This document shows, piece by piece, positions 26,173-34,016 of a DNA stretch of 38,293 nucleotides. The notes under the pieces are model-generated. The model was not told where the DNA came from and did not search any database. It was given only the letters and a program-made list of their open reading frames with translations. This stretch comes from Caenimonas soli (GTDB lineage Bacteria > Pseudomonadota > Gammaproteobacteria > Burkholderiales > Burkholderiaceae_C): assembly GCF_013155545.1 (NCBI RefSeq), contig NZ_JABJVV010000028.1:1-38293 (forward strand). The letters run 5' to 3'. Within the stretch, counting starts at the first letter, position 1. Every line of letters begins with the position of its first letter. A program made the translations under genes and the position numbers.

Positions 26173-26856
26173 TCAGAAAAAAGCCAGCGCGTCGCGCAGG
26201 CTGCTGCCGGTTCGCGTGGGCTGGGTGCCCAGCTCCTCGAACGGCAATTGGTAGCGGTTGACCCAGAGCGTGCGATAGCCATACCAGGTGGCCGCCAGCG
26301 CGTCCCAGGCGTTGCAGCTGACGAAGGCGATCTGTTTGGCATCCAGGCCGGTGGCCTGCGGTCCCAGCGCGTAGGCGTCGGGGTGGGTCTTGTATTTGCG
26401 CACGGCATCGACGCTGAGCACGTGGTCCAGCAGGCCTTCCAGGCCGGCGCTGCGAATCGCGATGCCGAGCATCTCGGGGTCGCCGTTGCTCAGGATGCCG
26501 GTGACCACGCCCTTGTCCTTGAGCGCGAGCAGCACTTCCTTGTTCTCGGGGAAAGCCGAGAGATGGCGGTACTGGTTCATCAGCCGCTCCTCGCGGGCCG
26601 GCGTCAACTCCAGTGCCAGCCGCTTGCAGGCGTAGCGCAGCCCCGCGCGGGTCAGTTCCCAGAACGGCTTGTAGTGGCTGCCGCCATTGCTGGTGGTGAC
26701 GAGGCGCGTGTATTCGATCTGCTTGTCGCGCCACAGCACGCCCAGGGCGCTGCCCTGCCCCGGGAACAGTTGCTCCGCGAGCAGGCCCACGCTGTACACG
26801 TCGAACAGCGTGCCGTAGGCGTCGAACAGCACGGCCCTGGGTTTTTCCATTCCCAT
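26173..26856 (-). CDS. Haloacid dehalogenase, type II
   Basis: A 227-residue HAD-superfamily hydrolase. Motif I is AVLFDAYGTLFDVYSV with the nucleophile Asp near residue 12. Motif II Ser is in GILSNGDPEML, the motif III Lys in DAVRKYKTHPDAY, and motif IV is FVSCNAWDALAA. The FDAYGTLFDV and SCNAWD forms are those of (S)-2-haloacid dehalogenases, whose products are 2-hydroxy acids such as glycolate. Co-occurrence with malate synthase G fits use of a C2 acid from haloacetate; this is inferred. ATG 26856 is used; ATG 26850 is also possible. Confidence 0.9.
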   Translation of the reverse strand: MGMEKPRAVLFDAYGTLFDVYSVGLLAEQLFPGQGSALGVLWRDKQIEYTRLVTTSNGGSHYKPFWELTRAGLRYACKRLALELTPAREERLMNQYRHLSAFPENKEVLLALKDKGVVTGILSNGDPEMLGIAIRSAGLEGLLDHVLSVDAVRKYKTHPDAYALGPQATGLDAKQIAFVSCNAWDALAATWYGYRTLWVNRYQLPFEELGTQPTRTGSSLRDALAFF

Positions 26857-26859
26857 ACT

Positions 26860-26870
26860 GTATTTGATAC
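26860..26870. promoter_or_regulatory. Short palindrome at the dehalogenase start
   Basis: GTAT and ATAC arms flank TTG just upstream of the dehalogenase start. A direct repeat ATACT occurs at 26855-26859 and 26867-26871, one helical turn apart. It is a possible operator overlapping the ribosome-binding region. Confidence 0.3.
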
Positions 26871-26904
26871 TCCCGTCCGCATTAATAATCGCAGTAGCGC
26901 TTTA

Positions 26905-26915
26905 TACGTGACGTA
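26905..26915. promoter_or_regulatory. TACGT-G-ACGTA palindrome upstream of HAD-glcB
   Basis: A perfect 5-base inverted repeat around a central G lies 48 bases upstream of the dehalogenase start, in the 82-base gap after the serine hydrolase stop. It is the best operator candidate for the dehalogenase-glcB unit. No regulator gene is adjacent. Confidence 0.35.
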
Positions 26916-26938
26916 AACAGGTGTAATCGGGGTGGGAA

Positions 26939-28153
26939 TCACTTCGGCGAGATGGTCCCTGCAGCCTCGTCATCGATGGCTTTCTGCACCGCGAGATAGA
27001 AAGCCTCTCGTGCGCGACTCGTGGAAGGATCCCTCGCCCCTGCGGCCCAGTTGGCGTTGGAGGCGATCACGAGCTTGCGCTTGGGGTCGATGAAGATGCC
27101 CTGGCCGAAGATGCCGCGCGCGGCGAAGCTGCCGTCGGCGTAGGTCCACCACTGGTAGCCGTAGCCGCGATCGGGCCGGCCGATGCCGGTGCGCGTGGTC
27201 GTGGCGTCGGCCAGCCAGCCGTCCGGCACGACGCTCTGGCCGCTGACGCGCGCGCCGCCGAGGATGAACTGCCCGAACCGTGCATAGTCCCGCGCAGCGG
27301 CCTGGATGCAGCAGCCGCTGATCTCCTGCCCGGTCTTGCTCAGGAGCCAGGTGGCCTGCTGCTCCATGCCGGCCGGCGCCCAGATCTTTTCGGACAGGTA
27401 GGTCGCCAGGGGCTTCTTGGTCGCATGGCTGACAAGGATGCCAACCAGGTTGGTCTCGCCCGTGCTGTAGTTCCAGCGCGTGCCGGCTGGCGCCTCGCGC
27501 GGCAAACGCCGCATGTAGCTCACGAGGGCATCGACGCCTTCTTCGGGCTTGTGGTTGTTGAACCGCGCCACGTCCGAGTTACGGTCGGCATAGTCCTCGT
27601 TCCAGCGCACGCCCGAGGTCATCGTCAGCAGCTGGCGGATGCTCACGTCGTCGTACGCCGAGCCCTTCATCTGTGGGATGTACTCGGTGACCTTGTCGTC
27701 CATGCTCTTGATGTACCCGTCGCGAATGGCCGCGCCGACGAGGGTGGAGGTCATGGACTTGGCCACGGAAAAGCTGGTCCAGCGACCGCTGCCGTCAAAC
27801 CCCAGGCCGTAGCGCTCCAGGCGCAGCTTGCCGTCGTGCACGATCAACAGCGCAGCGCTTCGCTGGCCGGCCATGTAGGCGTCGATGTCCAGCGGCAGCT
27901 TGAGCGGCGGCCCCGGCGGCAACGGCATGGGTGTGGCGCTGGCGGGAATGACGCGTGACTTGGCCAGCAGCGAGATTCGATCGAGCGCGCGAAACGCGGC
28001 GTCGCGCTGCGGCTGGCTCCAGAACAGCAGGTCGCGGTTGGTGGGCAGGGCCGCGAGGAGTCCGCGGGTTTCCTTGTCGAGGGTGAACCAGGCGGCGGTG
28101 GCGGCGAGCGCGAGGGCGGCCAGCAGGCCGAGGGCGACTCTCTTGATTTTCAA
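26939..28153 (-). CDS. Serine hydrolase, class C beta-lactamase-like
   Basis: A 404-residue penicillin-binding-protein/esterase-type serine hydrolase. An N-terminal hydrophobic segment (VALGLLAALALAATAAWF, residues 6-23) serves as signal or membrane anchor, so the catalytic domain is periplasmic. The active-site SxxK is in FSVAKSMTST (about residue 130), a Tyr-containing second motif is WNYSTGETN, and GIFGQGIFIDP near the C-terminus corresponds to the third motif region. The start is TTG 28153 with a strong AAAGGAG 8 bases upstream. Whether it cleaves beta-lactams, esters or peptides cannot be told from sequence. It stands alone, with a non-coding stretch upstream. Confidence 0.88.
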   Translation of the reverse strand: MKIKRVALGLLAALALAATAAWFTLDKETRGLLAALPTNRDLLFWSQPQRDAAFRALDRISLLAKSRVIPASATPMPLPPGPPLKLPLDIDAYMAGQRSAALLIVHDGKLRLERYGLGFDGSGRWTSFSVAKSMTSTLVGAAIRDGYIKSMDDKVTEYIPQMKGSAYDDVSIRQLLTMTSGVRWNEDYADRNSDVARFNNHKPEEGVDALVSYMRRLPREAPAGTRWNYSTGETNLVGILVSHATKKPLATYLSEKIWAPAGMEQQATWLLSKTGQEISGCCIQAAARDYARFGQFILGGARVSGQSVVPDGWLADATTTRTGIGRPDRGYGYQWWTYADGSFAARGIFGQGIFIDPKRKLVIASNANWAAGARDPSTSRAREAFYLAVQKAIDDEAAGTISPK

Positions 28154-28564
28154 GGCGGCACTCCTTTAGAGCGAAGGCCCCATCTTAAGGAGCGCTGACC
28201 AGCTGCTTGTCCGGGCGCGAATGTCTGCTTCGGGTCCCCAAAGCAGCCCTCCTATCGACGGCAATGCTGTAGCGCGATGCTAGCGGCGTAGTCCTTGCGC
28301 GGGGTATCGGAGCGGGTACTCGGAACGGTCTGGCGGCCGGTTGACTGAACGAGACGCTCCAGTTGCATTGGCAACGATTCGCGCCTCGGCCTGGGAAAGG
28401 AAGCCTTCTACGTTCGTTGCGACAGCTTGGCAGCGCTTCACCGCCTGATCGTGTGGTTCACGCACCGATGAACCATTGGTGGTGGGCACATTGGTTTTTG
28501 CTACGGCGTCAAGTTCCTGCGGTCTCGAATCACGGCGGCGGTGAAGCTGGCAGCCGACGTCATG
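28154..28564. other. Gene-poor gap with possible remnants
   Basis: No convincing gene lies in these 411 bases. A minus-strand frame at 28280-28489 encodes 69 residues with ATNVEGFLSQAEARIVANA, faintly like the N-terminus of some SAM-dependent methyltransferases, but it stops early and has no further support. A small inverted repeat GTTGC-ATTG-GCAAC lies at 28362-28375. This gap marks the border between the glcB region and the catabolic cluster. Confidence 0.4.
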
Positions 28565-29437
28565 TCAGGCGAAAGTGATGCTCGCGTCGGTTAACCGATT
28601 GAAGGCAGCCGGGGCCTCGAGCTTCGGCATGTGCCCCACTCCTTCAAGGCGGACGTAGGTCGCATCCTGGCGCGCCGCGCGCAGGACGGCTGCATGTGCC
28701 GCCTCGGGTGCGACCTTGTCCTCGGATCCCACCACGATCGTCACCTTCGCCGCAACCTGAGGCAGCAAGTGCGGGGTGTAGACGGTGAACAGCATGCTCA
28801 TCGCCTGCTGCCAGCCCGCCGGCGTGACGGCATCCCGCAGGCGCATCGTCTGCTCGCGCACCATCGCCGGCGCGCCGGGGGCGAGCAGTCGGTCGGCGAT
28901 CGCGGATCGGTCCTGATGGAAACTGGCGAGACCCGTATCGAGCGCTGCCCGAAGCGCCGCCTCGCGCTGCTCGGTCGAGTCCTGGGTCCCGCGGGCGGTG
29001 TTGGGAGCCGACAGCACCAGCGAGCGCACGGGGAAGCCGGACGACTGCGCGAGTGCCATCGCGACAACGCTGCCCCAGGAGCTGCCGACCAAGCCTGTCA
29101 ACTCCGTGACACCCAACGCGTTCAACAGCCCGATGGCGGCCGCAACGTAGGCATTCCTCCCGGGGCGCGATTCGGCAAGCGCCGTGCTGTTTCCGAACCC
29201 CGGAGCGTTCCACGCGATCACACGGTAGCGGTCCCGCAGCCCCGCCAGCTGCGCCCGATAGCCCGCGGAGCTGGAACCGATTCCATGCAAAAGCAGGACT
29301 GCGGGGCTATCCTTCGCACCGGCTTCGCGGTACTCCACCATGCCCTGGCCGCCTGGATAGATGGGCAGCTGTACCGCAACCGTGTTGCGTTCCGGCAAGG
29401 GCTGCGCCAGCAGGTCTTCGTCTTCTTTGGTGAACAT
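28565..29437 (-). CDS. Alpha/beta hydrolase of the IclR-linked operon
   Basis: A 290-residue cytoplasmic hydrolase, last gene of the five-gene minus-strand operon. The oxyanion region is VLLLHGIGSSSAGY, NAPGFGNS lies in the cap entry, and the nucleophile elbow is GSSWGS (Ser near 118). The acid is Asp in VVGSEDKVAPEAA and the His is in LEGVGHMPKLEAP. This arrangement fits MhpC/esterase-type enzymes that cleave esters, lactones or vinylogous diketones. It starts 7 bases after the flavin-reductase stop. It probably opens or hydrolyses the product of the adjacent monooxygenase; the substrate is unknown. Confidence 0.9.
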   Translation of the reverse strand: MFTKEDEDLLAQPLPERNTVAVQLPIYPGGQGMVEYREAGAKDSPAVLLLHGIGSSSAGYRAQLAGLRDRYRVIAWNAPGFGNSTALAESRPGRNAYVAAAIGLLNALGVTELTGLVGSSWGSVVAMALAQSSGFPVRSLVLSAPNTARGTQDSTEQREAALRAALDTGLASFHQDRSAIADRLLAPGAPAMVREQTMRLRDAVTPAGWQQAMSMLFTVYTPHLLPQVAAKVTIVVGSEDKVAPEAAHAAVLRAARQDATYVRLEGVGHMPKLEAPAAFNRLTDASITFA

Positions 29438-29444
29438 GCTTCCC

Positions 29445-30560
29445 TTATCGAGCCACAGCCGCTAGTGGCTCCGCGGAGACTGAGGCTCGCGGATAGCCCA
29501 GGCGATGCGAAAGGTCCGCGGCGGTGCGCTTCAAGGCTTGGGCCAGATCGCTGTGCGCGTCCGGGAAGCGATCGGCTTCCCCAATGGCGGTGAGCGCGAT
29601 GACCGTCTGGCCGCTGGCGTCGAGGACCGGCACGCTCATCGCATTGACCAAGCGGTCGCTCCCCCAGAACCTGCCGGGGGCACGGATCGCGATCCCCTGG
29701 GTGCGGACCTCCTCAAGCATGGCGTTGAGCTCGATTTCATCCACGGGCCCCATGTTCGCGCCCGAGGCGTTGACCTTCAGCTCCGAGTCCACGATCCAGC
29801 GGGTTGCTTCCGTCGGCAGGTGTGCTGCCATGGCGAGCCCCGTTGCCGTGGAAGTGACGCGCAAGGCCAGACCCATGGGCAGGCTGCCGCTGACCGGCCT
29901 GCTCGACGGCTGCCATGCAGTGATGGTCGGACCGTGGTTGCCCCAGACGGACAGCGCCATGGTTTCGTCGAACTCCTCCGAGAGGCGCGCCATGGCGCGC
30001 GCGCCGATTCGCGCAGCGTGCAGCTGCGACTGTACGGTCGTGCCCAGGCCCGGCGGCGGTTTGCCCAGGTCGTGCGGGTCGGCCACCAAATACTGGCCGC
30101 TGCCGAAGACCAGTGGACGGCGGTCGCTGCGCCGAATGGACTGGACTTCGCCCACGAAGATCACGTGATCGCCGCCGGGCAGCCTGGAGGCAACCATACA
30201 CTCGAGCCATGCGCTGCAGCCGCGCAGCAGCGGCACGCCGCCGGTGCCGGCATCAATCTCCACGCCACTGAACTTGTCGATGCCGGAGGTCGCGAAGCGG
30301 TTCGACAGTTCGATCTGGTCCTCGGCGAGGATGTTGATGGCGAACCGCTCCGCGGCGGCGAACGCCGAGTGACTGGGAGCGCGGGTCGCCTGGCTCCACA
30401 GCACCAGGGGCGGATCGAGGGAGACCGAGCTGAAGGAGTTCGCCGTCAGCCCCCAGGCTCGGCCTTCTGCATCGACCGTCGTGACAACGGTGACGCCGGT
30501 GACGAAGGAGCCCAACACCCGGCGGAGTTCCTTGGCGTCGAAACGGGATTCGGCAGCCAT
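29445..30560 (-). CDS. Flavin reductase fused to an IclR effector domain
   Basis: A 371-residue fusion. Residues about 5-165 form a flavin-reductase-like domain (LRRVLGSFVTGVTVVTT, WGLTANSFSSVSLDPPLVL, FAINILAEDQIELSNRFA, DHVIFVGEV). Residues about 175-360 match the IclR ligand-binding domain (ARAMARLSEEFDETMALSV, a shifted LPMGLALRVTSTATG, VNAMSVPVLDASGQTVIALT, LKRTAADLSHRLGYP). There is no helix-turn-helix, so it should not bind DNA. It probably supplies reduced FMN to the neighbouring luciferase-like monooxygenase, with the IclR part sensing the substrate. ATG 30560 has AAGGTG 6 bases upstream; TTG 30575 is an alternative that overlaps the upstream gene. Confidence 0.9.
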   Translation of the reverse strand: MAAESRFDAKELRRVLGSFVTGVTVVTTVDAEGRAWGLTANSFSSVSLDPPLVLWSQATRAPSHSAFAAAERFAINILAEDQIELSNRFATSGIDKFSGVEIDAGTGGVPLLRGCSAWLECMVASRLPGGDHVIFVGEVQSIRRSDRRPLVFGSGQYLVADPHDLGKPPPGLGTTVQSQLHAARIGARAMARLSEEFDETMALSVWGNHGPTITAWQPSSRPVSGSLPMGLALRVTSTATGLAMAAHLPTEATRWIVDSELKVNASGANMGPVDEIELNAMLEEVRTQGIAIRAPGRFWGSDRLVNAMSVPVLDASGQTVIALTAIGEADRFPDAHSDLAQALKRTAADLSHRLGYPRASVSAEPLAAVAR

Positions 30561-30571
30561 GGCGGTCACCT

Positions 30572-31600
30572 TCAAGCGGCCACCGTCTCGATCTCGCGCA
30601 GCGCCGGCATCACGTCGGCTGCGAAACGCTTGATCGAGGCGACGGCATCCGCATGGGGCATGCTGCCGAACATGAAGCTGCCGATCAGGTAGTTCAGGTT
30701 CCCCTCTTCGAGCTGCTGCGTGAGCTGATCTCGAATCGTTTCAGCCGAACCCGCCACTGCGTGGCCCGTGGCGAGCAGCTCATCGAAGTTCGGGGGCAGC
30801 TTCGCGTTCACCGGTTGGGTGCCGTGCTTGCGCCACAGCTTGATGAAGTTCTCGTAGAAGGTCGGCCAGGCCTTTCGGCCGATCTGCAGGGCGTGTTCGT
30901 CCGTCTCGCCCACGACGATGTAGCGGTTGACGCCTATCAGCGGCTCACGGGCGTCGGGGCCCTGCGCCTTGGACCATTCCGCGCGGTAGCGGTCGGTGAT
31001 GGCACGAATGCGCGCGACCGGACCGCCGCACACGATGTTCATTCCTTGCTGCGCAGGCCACACCGTGGACTCCGGGGCGGCGAGGGCGTACCACATCGCG
31101 GGGTGGGGCTGCTGCAGCGGCTTCATCTCCACCGGGACGTCCTTGAAGCTCCAGTATTTCCCCTCGTGATTGAGGACGTCGGAGGCGAAGAACTTCTTGA
31201 TGATGTCGTAGGACTCGGCGTAGCGCGGACCCGCGTCCGCCGGTTCCACGCCGAGTGCTGCGATTTCGTGCGGCGACGCGCCCTTGCCGATGCCGAATTC
31301 GAAGCGGCCGTTGCTCATGTTGTCGAGCATGCAGATCTCTTCGGCCAGACGGTACGGGTGGTGTACGGGCAGCAGGTACACCAGCGGGCAGACGCGCAGG
31401 TTCCTGGTGCGCTGGAAGAGCGCGGCGGAGAGGACGCTCTGCGACCCCGACATGCTCAGCGAGGTCGCGTGGTGCTCGCTCATGTGGTAGCAGTTGAAAC
31501 CGAGCTGGTCGTACAGCTCGGCGAGCTGCATCCGCTCCTCGTACTGCTGCACCAGCGGACGGCCGCTGCGATCGTTTTGGTCAAAGACACCGAATTTCAT
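30572..31600 (-). CDS. LLM-class flavin-dependent monooxygenase
   Basis: A 342-residue protein of the bacterial luciferase-like TIM-barrel family. Hallmarks are MKFGVFDQNDRSG, FNCYHMSEHHATSLSMSGSQ, LRVCPLVYLLPVHHPYRLAE and ICMLDNMSNGRFEFGIGKG. It needs reduced FMN from a separate reductase; the next gene encodes one, and the reductase translation region overlaps the end of this gene. It starts 9 bases after the VOC stop. Likely chemistry is oxygen insertion (Baeyer-Villiger-like, hydroxylation or C-S/C-N cleavage); substrate unknown. Confidence 0.92.
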   Translation of the reverse strand: MKFGVFDQNDRSGRPLVQQYEERMQLAELYDQLGFNCYHMSEHHATSLSMSGSQSVLSAALFQRTRNLRVCPLVYLLPVHHPYRLAEEICMLDNMSNGRFEFGIGKGASPHEIAALGVEPADAGPRYAESYDIIKKFFASDVLNHEGKYWSFKDVPVEMKPLQQPHPAMWYALAAPESTVWPAQQGMNIVCGGPVARIRAITDRYRAEWSKAQGPDAREPLIGVNRYIVVGETDEHALQIGRKAWPTFYENFIKLWRKHGTQPVNAKLPPNFDELLATGHAVAGSAETIRDQLTQQLEEGNLNYLIGSFMFGSMPHADAVASIKRFAADVMPALREIETVAA

Positions 31601-31609
31601 GCTGGCCTT

Positions 31610-31987
31610 TCAGTTGCCGGCGGGCTGTTGGGTGGGGGTGGATTTGGAGAAGACCTGGAACGGATGTCCCTCCGGGTCCGTGAAGGTCAGCACCTTGCCG
31701 TGCGAACCCATGTCGCGCTCGCCGACGAACTTGCCGCCTGCTCCTTCGACCGATTCGCGGATCCCGTCGAGGCCGGCGGCTTCAAAGACGATGACGCTAC
31801 CCGTTGCGCCCGGAGCGGCCTCCTCGGCCGAACTCAGGGCGAAGTTGGTGTTGCCTACGCTGAACTGCGTCCAGCGGTCCTTGTCCCTGAACTTGGGCTG
31901 CAACCCAAGGACCTGGCTGTAGAAGGCCTGGAGCACTTCCATGTCATTGACGACCGTGTAGACGCTCTGGATCTTTTGCACGCTCAT
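31610..31987 (-). CDS. VOC family protein
   Basis: A 125-residue vicinal-oxygen-chelate (glyoxalase/dioxygenase-like) single-domain protein: VYTVVNDMEVLQAFYSQVLGLQ, then WTQFSVGNTNFAL, and a C-terminal half with GKVLTFTDPEGHPFQVFS. Such proteins are dimers binding a metal or small ligand; function ranges from isomerases to extradiol-type enzymes. It is the second gene of the minus-strand operon, 12 bases after the Bug gene and 9 bases before the monooxygenase. A role on a pathway intermediate is inferred. Confidence 0.88.
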   Translation of the reverse strand: MSVQKIQSVYTVVNDMEVLQAFYSQVLGLQPKFRDKDRWTQFSVGNTNFALSSAEEAAPGATGSVIVFEAAGLDGIRESVEGAGGKFVGERDMGSHGKVLTFTDPEGHPFQVFSKSTPTQQPAGN

Positions 31988-31999
31988 CTTGGTTCGCCC

Positions 32000-33022
32000 T
32001 TATTCCGGCTTCACGCCGGTTTCCGCGATCAGCTTTTTCCAGTTCGCGGCTTCTGCCTGGAGGAACGCCTTGAACCGGGTGGGATCGCTATCGGCGACAG
32101 GCTCGAAGCCGAGATCCCGCAGGCGGTTGGAGACCGTCTTGTCCTGGATGGCCGCCTTGAAATCTCGCGCAATCTTCTGCACCACCGCCGCGGGCGTGCC
32201 CGAAGGGGCCAGAACTCCGAACCAGCCGACAGCGTCGAGGCCTTGCACCCCGGACTCCTGGAAGGTGGGGACGTCCGGCAGAACCGAACTGCGGGTGGTG
32301 CCGACCATCGCCAGCGCGCGGATCTTTCCTGCACGAACCTGGGGTCCGCCGGTTCCGACCGAGACAAAGGTCGAATCGATCGCGCCTCCGAGTAGGTCCT
32401 GCATCGCAAGTGCTTCGCCCTTGTAGGGGACGTGCAGCAGTTCGAGATGCTTGGCGCGCTTGAGGGCTTCGCCGTAGATGTGGTAGCTCGACCCCGTGCC
32501 GAAGGAGCCGAAGGAGAGGGGTTTGGCCCGGTTCTTCGCCGCCGCCAGGTAGTCCGCGAGGTTTCGGATCGGGGAATCAGCCCGGACGGCGAGGAAGACG
32601 GGCGCGTTGGCGACCTGCATCACGGGCGCGAAATCCCGTTCGAGGTCATAGGGAACCTTGGCGAACACCGCGGGCGCCTGCACCAGTGCCGTGAAGGCGA
32701 AGAGCAGGCGATGGCCGGAAGGATCCCCGCGCGCGACCGATTCGGCTCCGATCATTCCAGTGGCGCCGGGCTTGTTGTCCACCACAACCGGCTGACCCCA
32801 TTTCGTGGCGAGCAGCTCGCCGAGGGAACGTGCAACCAGGTCGGTACCCCCGCCGGCCGGGCCCGGAAGGACGAGGGTGACCGCTCGTTGTGGAAAGTCG
32901 GCCGGGCGGTCGACTTGTGCGAAACCCGCTGTGCACAGGAGGCCGAGGGCAGCGCCGGTAAGGGCCGAACGCCAGTTATTCCCCCACATGCAATTCCTTG
33001 CGCTGATGTGCTGAATCTTCAC
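32000..33022 (-). CDS. Bug-family periplasmic binding protein (IclR operon)
   Basis: A 340-residue substrate-binding protein, first gene of the five-gene operon. GTG 33022 is chosen because AAGGAG lies 5 bases upstream (33033-33028). It gives a basic N-region (KIQHISARN) and signal peptide ALTGAALGLLCTAGFAQ; ATG 32989 would shorten the N-region. Family hallmarks are FPQRAVTLVLPGPAGGGTDL, VVVDNKPGATGMIGAESVA, LLHVPYKGEALAMQDLLGG, VRAGKIRALAMVGTTRSS and LPDVPTFQESGVQGL. It should capture the carboxylate fed to the enzymes that follow. No TctAB permease is encoded nearby. Confidence 0.92.
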   Translation of the reverse strand: MKIQHISARNCMWGNNWRSALTGAALGLLCTAGFAQVDRPADFPQRAVTLVLPGPAGGGTDLVARSLGELLATKWGQPVVVDNKPGATGMIGAESVARGDPSGHRLLFAFTALVQAPAVFAKVPYDLERDFAPVMQVANAPVFLAVRADSPIRNLADYLAAAKNRAKPLSFGSFGTGSSYHIYGEALKRAKHLELLHVPYKGEALAMQDLLGGAIDSTFVSVGTGGPQVRAGKIRALAMVGTTRSSVLPDVPTFQESGVQGLDAVGWFGVLAPSGTPAAVVQKIARDFKAAIQDKTVSNRLRDLGFEPVADSDPTRFKAFLQAEAANWKKLIAETGVKPE

Positions 33023-33031
33023 TTTTTCTCC

Positions 33032-33046
33032 TTCAATATGATTGAA
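33032..33046. promoter_or_regulatory. IclR operator candidate O1
   Basis: A perfect 15-base palindrome, TTCAAT-ATG-ATTGAA, lies between the minus-strand promoter and the Bug gene and touches its Shine-Dalgarno. It has the size and symmetry of known IclR-family boxes. A near copy (O2) lies at 34064-34080. Its right half also holds the -35 of a candidate promoter for the IclR gene. Confidence 0.75.
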
Positions 33047-33069
33047 CGCGTGGTGCATTGTTGTATTAT
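33042..33069 (+). promoter_or_regulatory. Candidate iclR promoter
   Basis: TTGAAC (33042-33047), 16-base spacer, TATTAT (33064-33069), pointing toward the regulator at 33113. The -35 lies inside operator O1, predicting autoregulation. The -10 overlaps that of the divergent promoter. Confidence 0.5.
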
Positions 33070-33094
33070 GAGGGCGCGAACAAAGGACTGTCAA
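33065..33094 (-). promoter_or_regulatory. Promoter of the Bug-VOC-LLM-reductase-hydrolase operon
   Basis: On the minus strand: TTGACA (33094-33089), 18-base spacer, CATAAT (33070-33065). The -35 is a perfect sigma-70 consensus. The start of transcription should be near 33058, placing O1 just downstream, where a bound repressor would block elongation or opening. Confidence 0.65.
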
Positions 33095-33112
33095 TGAACC
33101 CGCGTAGACTTC

Positions 33113-33898
33113 ATGGGTAAGGGGAACAAGGACGTGGAAGACAAAAGCGAGCGACGAGGCATTCAGTCGGTGGAGGTGGCCTTCCGGGTCTTGAGCGCAC
33201 TGCAGTCGAGCCGACAGCCGCTGCCCCTCAAAGAAATCGCGCAACGCTCGGACCTGACCAGCAGCGCGACCAACAACTACTTGGTCAGCCTGGTTCGAAC
33301 GGGCTTGGCTACCGCTGACGACAAGCCCGGCCATTACAGGTTGGGCCCTGCCGCTTTGCGCCTGGGAATGTCGGCCGTGGCCCAGCTTGATGGCTTCGAC
33401 CTGGTGCGCCGTGAGGTCACTTGGCTGCGCGACGCCACTCGGCACAACGCCGCGATGTCCGTGTGGACCTCTGATGGCCCGGTGAGTCTGTTCAAGCAGG
33501 ATGGGGAGATCCGCGGCGCGTTCGAGATGCGCACGGGATTCATCGGGATCCTGTCCACCGCGGCGGGCAAGATCTTTGTGGCGAGTCTCCCGGCCACGGA
33601 TACCCGCCGACTGCTGCAACAAGAAGCGCGGGCGGCCGGGATGGATGCCCAGGAGTTTCGCGCCGAGGCGGAACGCGAACTGGCGGCCCAAGGTTATGTG
33701 AGCATGGAGCGCGCCGACGGCAGCGGCTATGCGTCGCTGGCAGCTCCGGTGCGTGACTGGAGCGGGGAGGTCAAGTTCGCACTGAGCCTGGTGGGATCGC
33801 GGGCGACACTCGAGGTGAAGCCTTCAAGCGCGACGGTAAAGGCCCTCCTGGAAAGCAGCAAGCGCGCCACCGCGGCGCTCGGCGGCGCCGCGTCCTGA
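33113..33898 (+). CDS. IclR family transcriptional regulator
   Basis: A 261-residue regulator. The N-terminal winged helix-turn-helix reads VEVAFRVLSALQSSRQPLPL, then KEIAQRSDLTSSATNNYLVSLVRTGLA (residues about 20-67). The C-terminal effector domain has WLRDATRHNAAMSVWTSDGP, MRTGFIGILSTAAGKIFVA, and AAPVRDWSGEVKFALSLVGSRA. It is divergent from the Bug-VOC-LLM-reductase-hydrolase operon and upstream of the dehydrogenase-Bug pair. ATG 33113 is used; GTG 33134 with AAGGGG and AAGGA upstream is an equally good start. Two matching palindromes in the promoters of both arms are its likely operators. Confidence 0.93.
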   Translation: MGKGNKDVEDKSERRGIQSVEVAFRVLSALQSSRQPLPLKEIAQRSDLTSSATNNYLVSLVRTGLATADDKPGHYRLGPAALRLGMSAVAQLDGFDLVRREVTWLRDATRHNAAMSVWTSDGPVSLFKQDGEIRGAFEMRTGFIGILSTAAGKIFVASLPATDTRRLLQQEARAAGMDAQEFRAEAERELAAQGYVSMERADGSGYASLAAPVRDWSGEVKFALSLVGSRATLEVKPSSATVKALLESSKRATAALGGAAS

Positions 33899-33926
33899 CG
33901 CACTGGCGTCGGCGTCTGCCCGGATC

Positions 33927-33945
33927 GCGTTGCCTGGCGCAACGC
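33927..33945 (+). terminator. Hairpin after the iclR gene
   Basis: Perfect 7-base stem GCGTTGC/GCAACGC with loop CTGGC lies 28 bases after the iclR stop. No T-run follows, so it is at best a weak terminator or a Rho-assisted end. Confidence 0.4.
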
Positions 33946-34016
33946 TCCACCATCACATCGAAGTCCCCGCAGCTGCCCCACATGGCGGTTGGGTAAGTTG
34001 CGCGATTGCCGCTGGC

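Noticed and set aside
23896..26916. A 1006-codon open frame on the plus strand opposite glcB and the dehalogenase gene
   Set aside because: It is the antisense of two clear genes. Its product is His/Gln/Val/Gly-rich with no family motifs, as expected from high-GC third-position bias.
28280..28489. A 69-residue minus-strand frame as a methyltransferase gene
   Set aside because: Only a faint N-terminal resemblance, then an early stop; no SAM-binding motif, so not called as a gene.
16265..30572. Identical 15-base string AAGGTGACCGCCATG at the DoxX start (16265-16279) and, on the minus strand, at the flavin reductase start (30572-30558)
   Set aside because: About one such match is expected in 38 kb by chance, more with this base composition. 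It is simply a common ribosome-site context.
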